Assembly (NCBI GenBank): GCA_030591525.1
Contig: JAUVAV010000030.1
Span: forward strand, 1 to 35,405
Direction of reading: 5' to 3'
Source: a candidate division FCPU426 bacterium
GTDB lineage: Bacteria; Oederibacteriota; JAAXVQ01; JAUVAV01
DNA: 35,405 bases
Shown here: positions 1-9,110 of the stretch, in pieces
How positions within the stretch are numbered: position 1 is the first letter of the stretch
Layout: each line of letters opens with the position of its first letter
Notes under the pieces: generated by a model
The model's input: only the letters and a program-made list of their open reading frames with translations
Told to the model about the DNA's origin: nothing
Database searches by the model: none
Position numbers and translations under genes: made by a program

Positions 1-166
1 CATCTTCCACCAGGGAATGGCGCGGCTGACCGTCCAAATGGGCGATAAAGCCGATTCCGCAACTGTCATGTTCATAGGCCGGATCGTAAAGACCTTGCGC
101 CAACGGGAACCCCGCAGAGTTTAAGCCCGTGAAATTTGTATATTCAGAAAAATCTTTTCCTGTCAT
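1..166 (-). CDS. gltB: Glutamate synthase large subunit, N-terminal fragment
   Basis: Only the first 55 codons are in the window; the gene runs off the left edge. The translation reads MTGKDFSEYTNFTG then GLYDPAYEHDSCGIGF. The GLYDP..EHD.CG.GF pattern is the start of the glutamine amidotransferase domain of glutamate synthase (GOGAT), where the Cys (residue 36 here) becomes the N-terminal nucleophile after removal of the propeptide. The ATG at 166 has a good ribosome binding site (AAGGTGG, 7 bases away). The enzyme makes glutamate from glutamine and 2-oxoglutarate, so it assimilates the ammonium produced by the nif system encoded further along. Seen: motif and start. Inferred: identity of the rest. 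The cofactor type (ferredoxin or NADPH) cannot be told. Confidence 0.85.
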   Translation of the reverse strand, partial: MTGKDFSEYTNFTGLNSAGFPLAQGLYDPAYEHDSCGIGFIAHLDGQPRHSLVED

Positions 167-495
167 CAGCTAACCACCTTTTTTTCGTGCCACTTCTGCA
201 AAAACGAGACGGTCAAGCAAGCCATCTACTAAGCCTCGATCCCAAAAATTCTAGATAATATACCATAAACAACACTAAAAACAAAGACGAATTGTATCCG
301 ATTAGTAAATGATTACATACGAATGGCACTAACTTAGACATTTTTCCGGCGTTCAAGCAGGGGCACAGCGGCGCCGGGTCCTTGGCTTCCCATCGCCTGA
401 TCTGCGTTAAAACAGCGGTATCCAGCCGCGGGCAGGTTTACGCTCTCCTTGCAACAGTCCGCCCCCTTTATCCTAAGCCCCGCGGCCTCTTATTC
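167..495. other. Intergenic region, GC-rich block unexplained
   Basis: No convincing gene lies between the gltB start and the end of the activase gene. The half next to gltB (167-340) is AT-rich and should hold the gltB promoter, though no clear promoter was picked out. The half from about 340 to 490 is GC-rich with several short self-complementary stretches (for example GCGG-TATCCAG-CCGC near 415-430). It resembles a structured leader, terminator region or small RNA, but I could not match it to a known RNA family. Confidence 0.4.
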
Positions 496-3400
496 CTACT
501 TATGTATCTTCTGTTTGCTTTGCGCCGGCCGGTTTTTTCCATCTTTGAGCCGTCTTCCGATTTTTCGTGCCTTTTTAAAAATAATGTCTCTATTTGGTAT
601 TAAACTACTCGCTTTTTTTCGCAAATCCAGCCGGGATACCCATGCTTTCCATTTTTCGATTTCCGGTGATATGTAATTGTCAAGCATGGCCGTCTGCCTC
701 GGCCAAATACGGAAGCCGGAAAACGGCCGGGCCATTGCGTGCCCCGCCGTCACTTCCGGGCCGTACGCCATCTCCTCTTTGGCCGCGATGATCATAAAAT
801 GCAGCCGGTTCAGGATATTTACTTCACTGGCCCCGGCGTCCATGTCAAGCGAGAGTAAATTCAATTGAGGAAACATCCCCTTGAGTTTTTTCTCCACGCC
901 CCTTCCGGTAATATGATTGGCAATACAGCCGAAAGGCTGAAGACAGACAATATTGCCGATCCCTTCATTAAGCATGGCTATCATCTCGGCGGTCAAAAGC
1001 CATCCTTCGCCGAACTGATTGGCCAGGCTGACCACCTCGCTCGTGATTTCAGCCAGACATTTCAGATCAAAAGGCTGCCTGTAAAAACGAAAGTTCTGCA
1101 TGACTATGTCAATCTGAGCCAGATGATAACTCACGTAAATATCCATCATCCTGGTTTTCAGGCTGTCAATCAAGGAACGTTTCAAGTATGCTTTTCGATT
1201 GAAATTTTCATTAACCTGCCTCTGGGCAAAAAAGTTCTGCAAGCCGGGAAGAACCACTTCCACTCCCTGGCCGGAGAGCCACTCGATAATATTCCCGTTT
1301 GAAAAAAAGTTGTATTTTACAAATATTTCGCCTACCACCCCAATCCTGGGAACAGGCCGGTCGTCAACCCCAACCTCATTGAAGCCGGCCACCGCCTCTT
1401 CCAGGACTTGGAGCAGGTAATTATAATCAGCCTGTTCAATACCTGCTTCCATCTTTTTGAGATATTTGGTATGCACGGCCTTGGCAATTCCCCGCTGCTT
1501 CTCCCTCACTACAGTGGCCAAGTACATCCGGGCCAGAGGATCGGTGAAAATTACGCCCAGTCCCATTCGTCTTAACAGTCCTTTTTTGTCAATAATAAAT
1601 CCCGGCTGAGGGTTTATAGCCTCAGCCGACAGCGCAGCCACCGGAACATCATGCAGCCCGGCGGCGGCCAGCCCTTTTTTGATAAGGGAAACATAAGAGG
1701 AGGCGCGGCATTGACCCCCGGTCTGAGTCACAATGACCGAAGTATTTTCCGGATCATACCGGCCGGATCGAAACGCCTTAATGATGTCCCCGGCAATAAG
1801 GACAGCCGGATAGCAAATATCGTTGTTTATATTTTTCAGGCCGAATTCCACCGAGGCCTTATCCTGAGGCGGAAGCACATCCACACGGTAGCCCAGGGGC
1901 CTGAAAACAGCCGGAACCAGCGGAGAATAAAAGGGGGAAAAATAAGGGGCAATAAGGGTTTTCTTCCTGTCTTCCGGCATGAAGAGACGGTTTGTTCTCT
2001 TTCTCCCTCCCCTTTCCCCTTGAGGCTTCTCCCGGTTCTCTCTTATCGCTTCCAACATGGAACGCAGCCTGATCCTGACTGCGCCCAGGTTGGCTATCTC
2101 ATCCATCTTGATTAGAGTGTATATCTTTCCGGAATTCGTAATGATATCCCTGATTTCATCCGCAGATACAGCGTCCGGACCGCAGCCAAAAGAGGTAAGC
2201 TGAAGCAATTCAGCACTATGATTTTGGCAAACCCACCTGGCTGCGGCGTAAAGTCTATTGGTATAGTTCCACTGCGTCAGGACATTGACGCCGGCTAAAG
2301 ACAGATTTTCATCTGCCGGTATTGCGTCTTCGCTTATAACATCAACTCCCAGGCGGACCAAGAGGTTGGGAATGCCATGATTTATAAGCGGGTCTATATG
2401 ATAAGGCCGGCCTGACAAGACGATAACGGTTCGCCCTTGCTTTGCGGCCTCACCTATCAGGGCCGCGGCCCTGGCCCTGAGTTCCTGCTTGAATTCTTTT
2501 TGCCTGGCAGCCCCCTGGTCCACGGCCCTCGCTACGGTTGAATAATTGAGGCCAAATTGCTTAAAAAACAAGTGAAGCTGTTTTTTTAACAGATCCTTAT
2601 TCTGAAAGCTGACAGCCGGGGCATCAAGCGGTATTCCATATTTGCCATTAGTATCAATTGCGCTTTTCAGCACATCCGGATACCCGGTAACCACGGGACA
2701 GTTAAAACTGTTCACAGCATCCTGGTATTCTTTTCTTTCGTGAACCACAATCGGATAAAAGATCCTGTCCACTCCCCGGTCCAGAAGATTGAGAATATGT
2801 CCGTGCGCGAGTTTGGCGGGAAAGCAGATATTTTCCGACATCACCGTTGACATCCCGCTCTCAAAAAGCTTGAAATTGGAGGGAGAAGAAAGAACCACCT
2901 TAAAGCCGCAGGCAGTCAAAAAAGCCAACCAGAAGGGATAATTTTCATACATGTTCAGACAGCGGGGAATGCCAAAAGTAAGGATCGGCCGGCCTTCCGG
3001 TTCACTTTTACGATCAAACAGGAGTTTGGTTTTTTCTTCAATCAGATCCCGGCCCCGGTCTTTGGCGGCAGGACTATTGCTAAAACACCGCTCGCACCGG
3101 TTACCTGTAAAAAACCGGTTTCCATTGGCAAATGTGAGTTTCATGACAGCACACCTGTTTTCGCAGCCGTTGCACTCTATTTCTTTACTGGTAAAATCGC
3201 TCCTTATCCCGGAAGCATTTTCAAAGACCGCGAATCCTTTTGATTCATCCGGCCTCGCGCCATGGTTGTTAAGGGCTGTAAGGGCTGCGCCGTATGCTCC
3301 CATGAGCTCCGGAATATCCGGGCGAATAACCTCTTGCTTAAGCAGAATTTCACACGCGCGCAACACCGCGGGATTGCGAAAGGTTCCCCCCTGGGCAATA

Positions 3401-5028
3401 ATCCTGCGGCCTAAATCCCGGGTATCTCTTAGTTTGAGTACCTTGTAAATGGAATTTTTAATTACCGAATAAGCCAACCCGGCCGAGATATCAGCCACAG
3501 TTGCCCCCTCGCGCAAGGCCTGCTTTACCCTGGAGTTCATGAAGACCGTGCATCTGGTTCCCAGATCAAAGGGAGAATTTTTCTCACAGGCTATTTTGGC
3601 AAAATCCGTAATGCTGTATCCGAGGGACCGGGCAAACGTCTCGATAAAAGAACCGCACCCGGATGAACACGCTTCATTTATCACAATATCTGATATGGCA
3701 TGATCGCGGATATAGATGGCTTTCATGTCCTGACCGCCAATATCCAAAATAAAAGAGACATCTTTATCAAAGCGTCTGGCTGCCTGGTAGTGCGCAATGG
3801 TCTCCACCACGCCGTCATTTAAGCCAAAGGCTGCTCTGATCAGGTCTTCACCGTAACCGGTGGCGGCTGTCCGGATAATCCTCGGCTGAAAACCGGCAGT
3901 TATGAATTTTTCCCTGAATACGGACAATCCATCTTTTACCGCCTGGATAGGATCGCCGTGGTTGGACCCATAGTGACCGAGAACAAATCTCCCCTGGTCA
4001 TCGGAAAGGACAAGCTTGGTGGTAGTGGAGCCGGAATCTATGCCCAAAAAAAGGTCCTGGTCTTTTATCGCGGCCAGACTAACCCGCGAGACCCTATCCT
4101 TAGAGTGCTTTGCCTGCCACGTGTTAAATTCAGCCGTGCTCTTGAAAAGCGGGTGAAGTCTTTTGGCCTCCCCGGGGGGTCTGCGGGTTCTTCTACTCCC
4201 GGACAGGGCGAGCAGTTCCTTTATTTTGATCCGGCGAGGCTGTCCCTCCGGCGCCAGGGCCGCTCCCAGGGCAGGGATGAGTTCCGGGTGCCCGGGTACA
4301 ATCAGGTCGCCCGGATTATCTAAGCCGATCACTTTAACCAGAGCCTGCCGCAGTTCCGGATAGAAAGTTAACGGGCCGCCGCCCATTAGTATCTTTTTTT
4401 TAATCTCACGGCCGCGGGACAGGGCGCTTACCGTTTGCAGGGCTACCGCATGAAATACGGAAGCAGCTATATCTGCTTTAGAAACATTTCGGCTTAACAA
4501 AGCCTGGATGTCGGTTTTGGCAAAGACCCCGCACCGGGATGCAATGGGATAAATGGAAACGGCTTTTTCAGCCAGGGCGTTAAATTCCGAGACAGGCACA
4601 TTTAAGAGCACAGCCATCTGATCAATAAAGGCCCCGGTACCTCCGGCGCAGCTTCCGTTCATTCTGATATCCGGACGAAACTGATCATCAAAAAATATTA
4701 TCTTGGAGTCTTCTCCGCCGATCTCTATAAAGGTCCTGGCTTCAGGATAATATCTCTTTACCAGATGGGCGGAGGCAACCACCTCCTGGACAAACGGAAT
4801 TTCAAAAGTCTCCGCCGCTCCCATGCCCGCGGATCCGGTAATTGCCAGATCAAGCTCAACATTGCCCAGCTCACGGAAGGCTTCCTTGAACATTTCCCGC
4901 ACAGTTTCTTCGGTTCTGGCCTGATGACGACGGTAACGGGCAAAAACCAGGTTACCCCCCTGGCCCCATATGACGACCTTGGCCGTAGTAGACCCAATAT
5001 CAACGCCTGTTAGATACACATTTTTCAT
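496..5028 (-). CDS. Giant acyl-CoA dehydratase activase (BadF/HgdC type) with fused dehydratase-like domains
   Basis: 1510 residues. Two ASKHA ATPase domains stand in tandem: residues 1-260 (GVDIGSTTAKVVI; cysteines C127 and C166, the positions that hold the bridging [4Fe-4S] cluster in HgdC-type activases) and about 326-588 (LGIDSGSTTTKLVL; C454, C493). A five-Cys patch follows (CNGCENRC, then CERC, 619-648), then a DUF2229 region (about 680-960) and a second HgdB-like region (about 1030-1440). The last two each carry a [ND]xCxPA motif and an FGC motif. Family knowledge: activases hydrolyse ATP to drive low-potential electrons into 2-hydroxyacyl-CoA dehydratase or double-cubane-cluster proteins. 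The ATG at 5028 has an AGGGG site and overlaps the HD gene by 29 bp. The true substrate is unknown; no separate dehydratase subunits are nearby. Confidence 0.88.
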   Translation of the reverse strand: MKNVYLTGVDIGSTTAKVVIWGQGGNLVFARYRRHQARTEETVREMFKEAFRELGNVELDLAITGSAGMGAAETFEIPFVQEVVASAHLVKRYYPEARTFIEIGGEDSKIIFFDDQFRPDIRMNGSCAGGTGAFIDQMAVLLNVPVSEFNALAEKAVSIYPIASRCGVFAKTDIQALLSRNVSKADIAASVFHAVALQTVSALSRGREIKKKILMGGGPLTFYPELRQALVKVIGLDNPGDLIVPGHPELIPALGAALAPEGQPRRIKIKELLALSGSRRTRRPPGEAKRLHPLFKSTAEFNTWQAKHSKDRVSRVSLAAIKDQDLFLGIDSGSTTTKLVLSDDQGRFVLGHYGSNHGDPIQAVKDGLSVFREKFITAGFQPRIIRTAATGYGEDLIRAAFGLNDGVVETIAHYQAARRFDKDVSFILDIGGQDMKAIYIRDHAISDIVINEACSSGCGSFIETFARSLGYSITDFAKIACEKNSPFDLGTRCTVFMNSRVKQALREGATVADISAGLAYSVIKNSIYKVLKLRDTRDLGRRIIAQGGTFRNPAVLRACEILLKQEVIRPDIPELMGAYGAALTALNNHGARPDESKGFAVFENASGIRSDFTSKEIECNGCENRCAVMKLTFANGNRFFTGNRCERCFSNSPAAKDRGRDLIEEKTKLLFDRKSEPEGRPILTFGIPRCLNMYENYPFWLAFLTACGFKVVLSSPSNFKLFESGMSTVMSENICFPAKLAHGHILNLLDRGVDRIFYPIVVHERKEYQDAVNSFNCPVVTGYPDVLKSAIDTNGKYGIPLDAPAVSFQNKDLLKKQLHLFFKQFGLNYSTVARAVDQGAARQKEFKQELRARAAALIGEAAKQGRTVIVLSGRPYHIDPLINHGIPNLLVRLGVDVISEDAIPADENLSLAGVNVLTQWNYTNRLYAAARWVCQNHSAELLQLTSFGCGPDAVSADEIRDIITNSGKIYTLIKMDEIANLGAVRIRLRSMLEAIRENREKPQGERGGRKRTNRLFMPEDRKKTLIAPYFSPFYSPLVPAVFRPLGYRVDVLPPQDKASVEFGLKNINNDICYPAVLIAGDIIKAFRSGRYDPENTSVIVTQTGGQCRASSYVSLIKKGLAAAGLHDVPVAALSAEAINPQPGFIIDKKGLLRRMGLGVIFTDPLARMYLATVVREKQRGIAKAVHTKYLKKMEAGIEQADYNYLLQVLEEAVAGFNEVGVDDRPVPRIGVVGEIFVKYNFFSNGNIIEWLSGQGVEVVLPGLQNFFAQRQVNENFNRKAYLKRSLIDSLKTRMMDIYVSYHLAQIDIVMQNFRFYRQPFDLKCLAEITSEVVSLANQFGEGWLLTAEMIAMLNEGIGNIVCLQPFGCIANHITGRGVEKKLKGMFPQLNLLSLDMDAGASEVNILNRLHFMIIAAKEEMAYGPEVTAGHAMARPFSGFRIWPRQTAMLDNYISPEIEKWKAWVSRLDLRKKASSLIPNRDIIFKKARKIGRRLKDGKNRPAQSKQKIHK

Positions 5029-5455
5029 CTTTTTTCCCCTTCAAATAATCCCTCACAGAACAAAAGGTGTCCACCATGCAAACAACCAACGATTCCGCAT
5101 AACGGGGAGGTATAATGGTAAGCGGCCACATATGTCTTTTAATAATATCAATTTCTTTGGGGCTTAACTCCGTCAGCCGGCGGGCGTTTGCGAGCGCAAT
5201 ATTGTGGTGTCTGAAACCGTGCAGTCTTGGTCCTTCGCGCATCCAGTCGTAAAAAAAGAGGTCGTGCAGCAAAGCTCCCCGCACTATGGCCCGGCAGTCC
5301 AGTGAGAGTCGTTTGCCCCAGAGAAAGCTCAGCCAGGCCACTTCCTTTACATGTTCCAGCCTGGTTTTAGCCTTGTGGTGATTATACTGCGCGAGGGCTT
5401 TTACCACCGGATGTTCAAGCAGTGGAGTTGCTATTGCCAGGAATTCATCATCCAT
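5000..5455 (-). CDS. HD-domain phosphohydrolase-like protein
   Basis: 151 residues. Metal-binding HD pattern: H35 (TRLEHVKEVA), H64-D65 (ALLHDLFFYDW), a further HH at about 83-84 and an Asp near 128 (VCMVDTF). HD proteins of this small size commonly hydrolyse nucleotides or phosphoesters; no substrate can be named. The start at 5455 shares one base with the stop of the upstream membrane-protein gene (TAATG) and has a GAGG site, so the two are translationally coupled. The 3' end overlaps the start of the activase gene, so all three are probably co-transcribed. Confidence 0.8.
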   Translation of the reverse strand: MDDEFLAIATPLLEHPVVKALAQYNHHKAKTRLEHVKEVAWLSFLWGKRLSLDCRAIVRGALLHDLFFYDWMREGPRLHGFRHHNIALANARRLTELSPKEIDIIKRHMWPLTIIPPRYAESLVVCMVDTFCSVRDYLKGKKDEKCVSNRR

Positions 5456-5973
5456 TATATCCTCTTCTTTTTAGTGCTTTTATTCCGCTCTGTAAAAAAA
5501 ACGGATAAAATAACCGCTCCGGTAAATATCCATTTTACCTCGGGTGCCAGCCAATTAAGCAGGCCTTGGTATGAGGGCAAAATAAAATATTCAAAGGCCA
5601 AGGCAAGCAGTACCCAGTAAAATGAGAATTCCAGGCAGATATACCCCTGGTATTGGAAACGCCGGTCTGAATAATCCCACAGGCGGGAGTTAAAAAAGTA
5701 ATACGCAATAAAGCCGGCAACAAGTTCAACTCCGGTAGTTATCAAAAAGTAACAAAGAACCTTGATAACAATATGGCAGGCATATACAAGAGGAATACAG
5801 ACCATAAGCATCAGGGCGGCTGTGCCGTAAAGCGGAAGATAGGGGCCTTTTAAAAAACCCGGATTAGTAAAGCGTTGGTTACGAAAAGAGCGGTAAAAGA
5901 CCTCCAATATCCAGCCCATAATGGAAAAGAAGCAGAAAGAAAAGAGTATATTCAACAAGCTATCCGGCTGCAT
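5455..5973 (-). CDS. Putative ABC-transporter-permease-like membrane protein (CmpB family, PF06541)
   Basis: 172 residues from the ATG at 5973. About four or five hydrophobic segments are visible. The N-terminal pattern SIMGWILEVFYRS, followed by GFLKGPYLPLYG, is typical of the CmpB family, which is found mostly in Firmicutes. A longer reading from a GTG at 6021 would overlap the ilvE 3' end and has no family support, so it was not used. The ribosome binding site at 5973 is weak. Role unknown: the family name implies transport, but there is no ATPase partner here. Confidence 0.75.
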   Translation of the reverse strand: MQPDSLLNILFSFCFFSIMGWILEVFYRSFRNQRFTNPGFLKGPYLPLYGTAALMLMVCIPLVYACHIVIKVLCYFLITTGVELVAGFIAYYFFNSRLWDYSDRRFQYQGYICLEFSFYWVLLALAFEYFILPSYQGLLNWLAPEVKWIFTGAVILSVFFTERNKSTKKKRI

Positions 5974-5983
5974 AACGCTACGC

Positions 5984-6904
5984 TCAACCAACCCTTTCCA
6001 GCCAGCCGTGAGTATCCTCACGTTCCCCGCGCAACACGCCGAAGAAAGCCTCCTGAATGGCTTTCGTGATTGGCCCGCGTTGTCCCCCGCCGACTTTGAT
6101 TTTATCCACCTGGGTAATGGGCGTAATCTCAGCCGCGGTTCCGGTCATAAAAGCTTCATCCGCAATGTAAATACTCTCGCGCGGCAGAACCTGCTGTTTG
6201 ATTTTATATCCCAGTTCCCTGGCCAGTTGAAAGACACAGTGCCGGGTTATGCCCGGTAAGATGCTTGAGCACGAAGGCGGAGTGAAAATCATATTGTTCT
6301 TCACAATAAAGAGATTTTCACCCGAACCTTCGGAGAGATAGCCAAAGGAATCCAGAGCAATTCCTTCATCAAAGCCATCCTGAATAGCCTCCATTTTAAT
6401 TAGTTGCGAATTCATATAATTGGCAGCCACCTTGGCCAGGCAGGGCATGGTGTTGGGCGCCGGACGGTTCCAGGATGCAATCCGGACCGAGATGCCTTTT
6501 TCGAGCGCTTCTTCTCCCAGATAGGCGCCCCATTCCCAGGCCGCGATCGCGGTCACAACCGGACAGTTAAAAGGGTTCAGACCAAGTGAATGATACCCGC
6601 GAAATACGAAGGGACGAATGTAAGCCGCCTTCAGCTCGTTCGCGATTATGGTATCTTTAACCGCCTCACAAAGTTGATACAAACTATAAGGAACGTCCAT
6701 GCGATATATTTTGGCTGAATCCAAAAGACGTTGCATGTGTTCCTGCAAGCGGAGAATAAACGAACCTTTGGAATTGGCATACATGCGAAGTCCGTCAAAC
6801 GCACAGGAGCCATAATGGAGCGCATGCGAAAGAATATGAATGTTTGCCTCATCCCATAGCATCAATTTCCCATCCATCCAGATGGCTTTTCCCGGGAAAC
6901 CCAT
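5984..6904 (-). CDS. ilvE: Branched-chain amino acid aminotransferase
   Basis: 306 residues, the normal length for class IV PLP aminotransferases. Visible landmarks are the start GKAIWMDGKLMLWDEANIH, the PLP-binding lysine in AKVAANYMNSQL (K158), GYLSEGSGENLF, PSCSSILPGITR and GTAAEITPI near the end. It transfers the amino group between glutamate and the oxo-acids of valine, leucine and isoleucine in the cytoplasm. The ATG at 6904 has a strong AGGAGG site. It follows the porin gene by 30 bp, an unusual neighbour for an amino acid gene, and probably shares its transcript. Confidence 0.95.
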   Translation of the reverse strand: MGFPGKAIWMDGKLMLWDEANIHILSHALHYGSCAFDGLRMYANSKGSFILRLQEHMQRLLDSAKIYRMDVPYSLYQLCEAVKDTIIANELKAAYIRPFVFRGYHSLGLNPFNCPVVTAIAAWEWGAYLGEEALEKGISVRIASWNRPAPNTMPCLAKVAANYMNSQLIKMEAIQDGFDEGIALDSFGYLSEGSGENLFIVKNNMIFTPPSCSSILPGITRHCVFQLARELGYKIKQQVLPRESIYIADEAFMTGTAAEITPITQVDKIKVGGGQRGPITKAIQEAFFGVLRGEREDTHGWLERVG

Positions 6905-6934
6905 AAAAACCTCCTATTTAAAACCCCAAAAATA

Positions 6935-8278
6935 TCAGAAGCTGTATTTTAATTTCAAATATAGCTCGTCATTGTTCTTAACTTTTCCGAAATTGGTAGT
7001 GTCTTTACCATCTATCAAGTAAGCGCCCAGGATTATTTCAGTATTGTCCACAGGATAATAGCTTACTTCAGGAAAAATCATGATTGCATAATTGTCTTCC
7101 CAGGCACTAAAATCCTTGATCTCTCCGCCCAAACCCAGCATGACTTTCAATTCATCATTATAAAACTTCTTTTCAATGCCTGCCATTAAATAATCTCCCA
7201 AATTATCTTTGCCTCGTTCATGTATGAACCCATGTAAATATTGCGCATTTATGTAAAGACCGTTTTTGAAGGTATAATCTCCGCCCACCACATACTTAAA
7301 GTAAGGTTCTGCATCCAGTGCGATAGACGGCTGAACTCCCATTCCCAGGGCGGATAAATCCGTAAGCATCTTAATTTCCTCCGGTAAAAAGGCTGCCCCT
7401 TCGGCCCAGATACCAACTTTGCCAATCGCCCCGGCTAAATCAAGGCCGATCACCTGCAGCCTGGGATAAATCATTTCAGCGTTCACATTTACACTCGTCA
7501 ATCCGGCCGGAGTTATTCCCACCTGGTTGACTAAAGGCAGGTCATCTCTTCCATAAAAATAACTGATTGAGGCATCATAATTAAACAGATTACCCCCTAT
7601 TCTCACGGCTGCCATCGAGCTTTCACCGGGATTATTTTCCGGTAAAATAATGACGTCCTTAAAATTTTCTACCAGCATTCCCGCAGGCAGGGTAAAAGGC
7701 GGCGAAAGCGCTGAAGCCCAGTCTTGGGAAGGAAGCACGGCCGGAGTGAATATGGGAACATAAACCGCGGTGACGTTGAATTCTCCTAAGTAATAAGTCA
7801 TTTTCACCGCATTCGTTCCCAGCTTGCGTCCAAAATCCATTATATCTTCCAGATCATCAGGATTAATATTGTCCGTGGGATTAAGCTTATCCGCTGTTCC
7901 CCAGGCAATCCTCTGCCGGCCGACGCGTAATTCCAGATTATTGCTTAATATTTTGTAAAAATCGACATAAGCCTCCCTGAAATCCAGGACCCAGGGAATA
8001 ACTCTTTCTTTACCGGGTTCCTGCAAATCGCCTGATTGCAACACGCCCGGCACTCCCCATCCTCTTAACCAGACTTCCCCATAAGCGTGGGCTCCGGAAA
8101 TGTCCGAATCCAGTTTGAGCGTCAAACGGTTCTCGTTCCGGACAAACTTATTATTTTCTTCTTCCACCCGGAAGCGGTTATCCGTAAGCACAGAGCCGCT
8201 TATATTTACTTCGGCAAATGCGGCTTTGAAAAACAAGCCTGCAATCATAATTCCCGTCAAAATCATTAATTTGCGCAT
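6935..8278 (-). CDS. DUF1302-like outer-membrane beta-barrel protein
   Basis: 447 residues. A signal peptide (about residues 1-22, cleavage after AAFA) precedes a chain of alternating amphipathic strands with periodic aromatic residues. The C-terminus ends in Phe (LYLKLKYSF), the usual outer-membrane-barrel signature. The segment RVGRQRIAWGTADKLNPTD resembles DUF1302 proteins, which are repeatedly found beside MMPL-type RND exporters and LolA/DUF1329-like proteins. The ATG at 8278 lies 8 bases from GGAGG; the TTG two codons upstream is too close to that site. Probable role: outer-membrane step of lipid or hydrophobic-compound trafficking. It is the best evidence in the window for an outer membrane. 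Confidence 0.75.
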   Translation of the reverse strand: MRKLMILTGIMIAGLFFKAAFAEVNISGSVLTDNRFRVEEENNKFVRNENRLTLKLDSDISGAHAYGEVWLRGWGVPGVLQSGDLQEPGKERVIPWVLDFREAYVDFYKILSNNLELRVGRQRIAWGTADKLNPTDNINPDDLEDIMDFGRKLGTNAVKMTYYLGEFNVTAVYVPIFTPAVLPSQDWASALSPPFTLPAGMLVENFKDVIILPENNPGESSMAAVRIGGNLFNYDASISYFYGRDDLPLVNQVGITPAGLTSVNVNAEMIYPRLQVIGLDLAGAIGKVGIWAEGAAFLPEEIKMLTDLSALGMGVQPSIALDAEPYFKYVVGGDYTFKNGLYINAQYLHGFIHERGKDNLGDYLMAGIEKKFYNDELKVMLGLGGEIKDFSAWEDNYAIMIFPEVSYYPVDNTEIILGAYLIDGKDTTNFGKVKNNDELYLKLKYSF

Positions 8279-8308
8279 ATTCAAATCCTCCTTAACTTAA
8301 AAAACTTT

Positions 8309-9109
8309 CTACTTCCGTTTCAGATAACGCCGGGTAAATAATTCATCCTTCAAGTCCTGATCAAACTTGCTATGGAGAACAATCATCTTGGTTCTGTGTT
8401 CTTTTTTGAGATCACACATCTCCGCCTCTTTGGCTTCCCAATATTTTCCTTTTTTCTCCAGCTTTCTTCTTTCCATTGCTTTCCAGAGCTTTCCTTGCTT
8501 TGAATAATACCGGATTTCAATTGGATAAAAATTATCTTTTCTTATCCGCATGACTAATTTTGAATAATCTTTGTTAATTCCTTTTTTGGGTCTTAGCTCA
8601 AGCTTATAGTATTCAAAAGAAGCTCGTTCCTCTTCCGGCTCGCTTGCAACGAACTCGGGATCATATTCATCGGCAAAATTAATGGCGGCCATGTCATCAT
8701 AGGTAAAATCCGTACCGGCAAAGCTGGTGTTCTTTACATGCGAAGCAATCCGCCGGATTTTTCTGAAGGCCGGCAGATAAAGGTACATAACATCATCAGG
8801 CAAATCCAGAAAGGCCAGGCCTTTCACATCTGCCGGTGATATGAATTTGATCATCCTTTTATCACTGCCTTTTTGCCACATCTTGGCTTCCCGCTTTTTT
8901 TCTTTCCCATTCTTATCAATCAGTATCATTTCCAGGGTGATTTCCTGATCCTGAGGCGCATTGGCCACACTGTCGGCCTTTTTCAGTATTTCCAGAGCGC
9001 TAAGTTTCAACGCTTGGGCTTTTGGTTCTTTCGCTTGGGCCATCGGCGCCATTAGTACAAACATCAACATCCCTATTGGTATTACTCCCAACAAGTTTTT
9101 TTTTCTCAT
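8309..9109 (-). CDS. LolA-like outer-membrane lipoprotein-sorting protein
   Basis: 266 residues with a signal peptide (cleavage after PMAQA, about residue 26). The body shows the LolA-like/DUF4292-type pattern: an early helix (ALEILKKADSVANAP), alternating charged beta strands, DDVMYLYLPAFRKIRRI, FAGTDFTYDDM and KLVMRIRKDNFYPIEIRYYSKQGKLWKAM. Such proteins are predicted periplasmic carriers of lipids or lipoproteins. The ATG at 9109 follows the RND stop after one base, a sign of translational coupling. Acting as carrier between the RND pump and the barrel is an inference from this arrangement. Confidence 0.85.
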   Translation of the reverse strand: MRKKNLLGVIPIGMLMFVLMAPMAQAKEPKAQALKLSALEILKKADSVANAPQDQEITLEMILIDKNGKEKKREAKMWQKGSDKRMIKFISPADVKGLAFLDLPDDVMYLYLPAFRKIRRIASHVKNTSFAGTDFTYDDMAAINFADEYDPEFVASEPEEERASFEYYKLELRPKKGINKDYSKLVMRIRKDNFYPIEIRYYSKQGKLWKAMERRKLEKKGKYWEAKEAEMCDLKKEHRTKMIVLHSKFDQDLKDELFTRRYLKRK

Positions 9110-9110
9110 T

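Noticed and set aside
340-490. TPP riboswitch or SRP RNA
   Set aside because: CCTGATCTG and CAAGG/CCTTGG pieces recall parts of these RNAs, but the defining conserved blocks (CTGAGA, GGAAGGAAGCAG) are missing on both strands.
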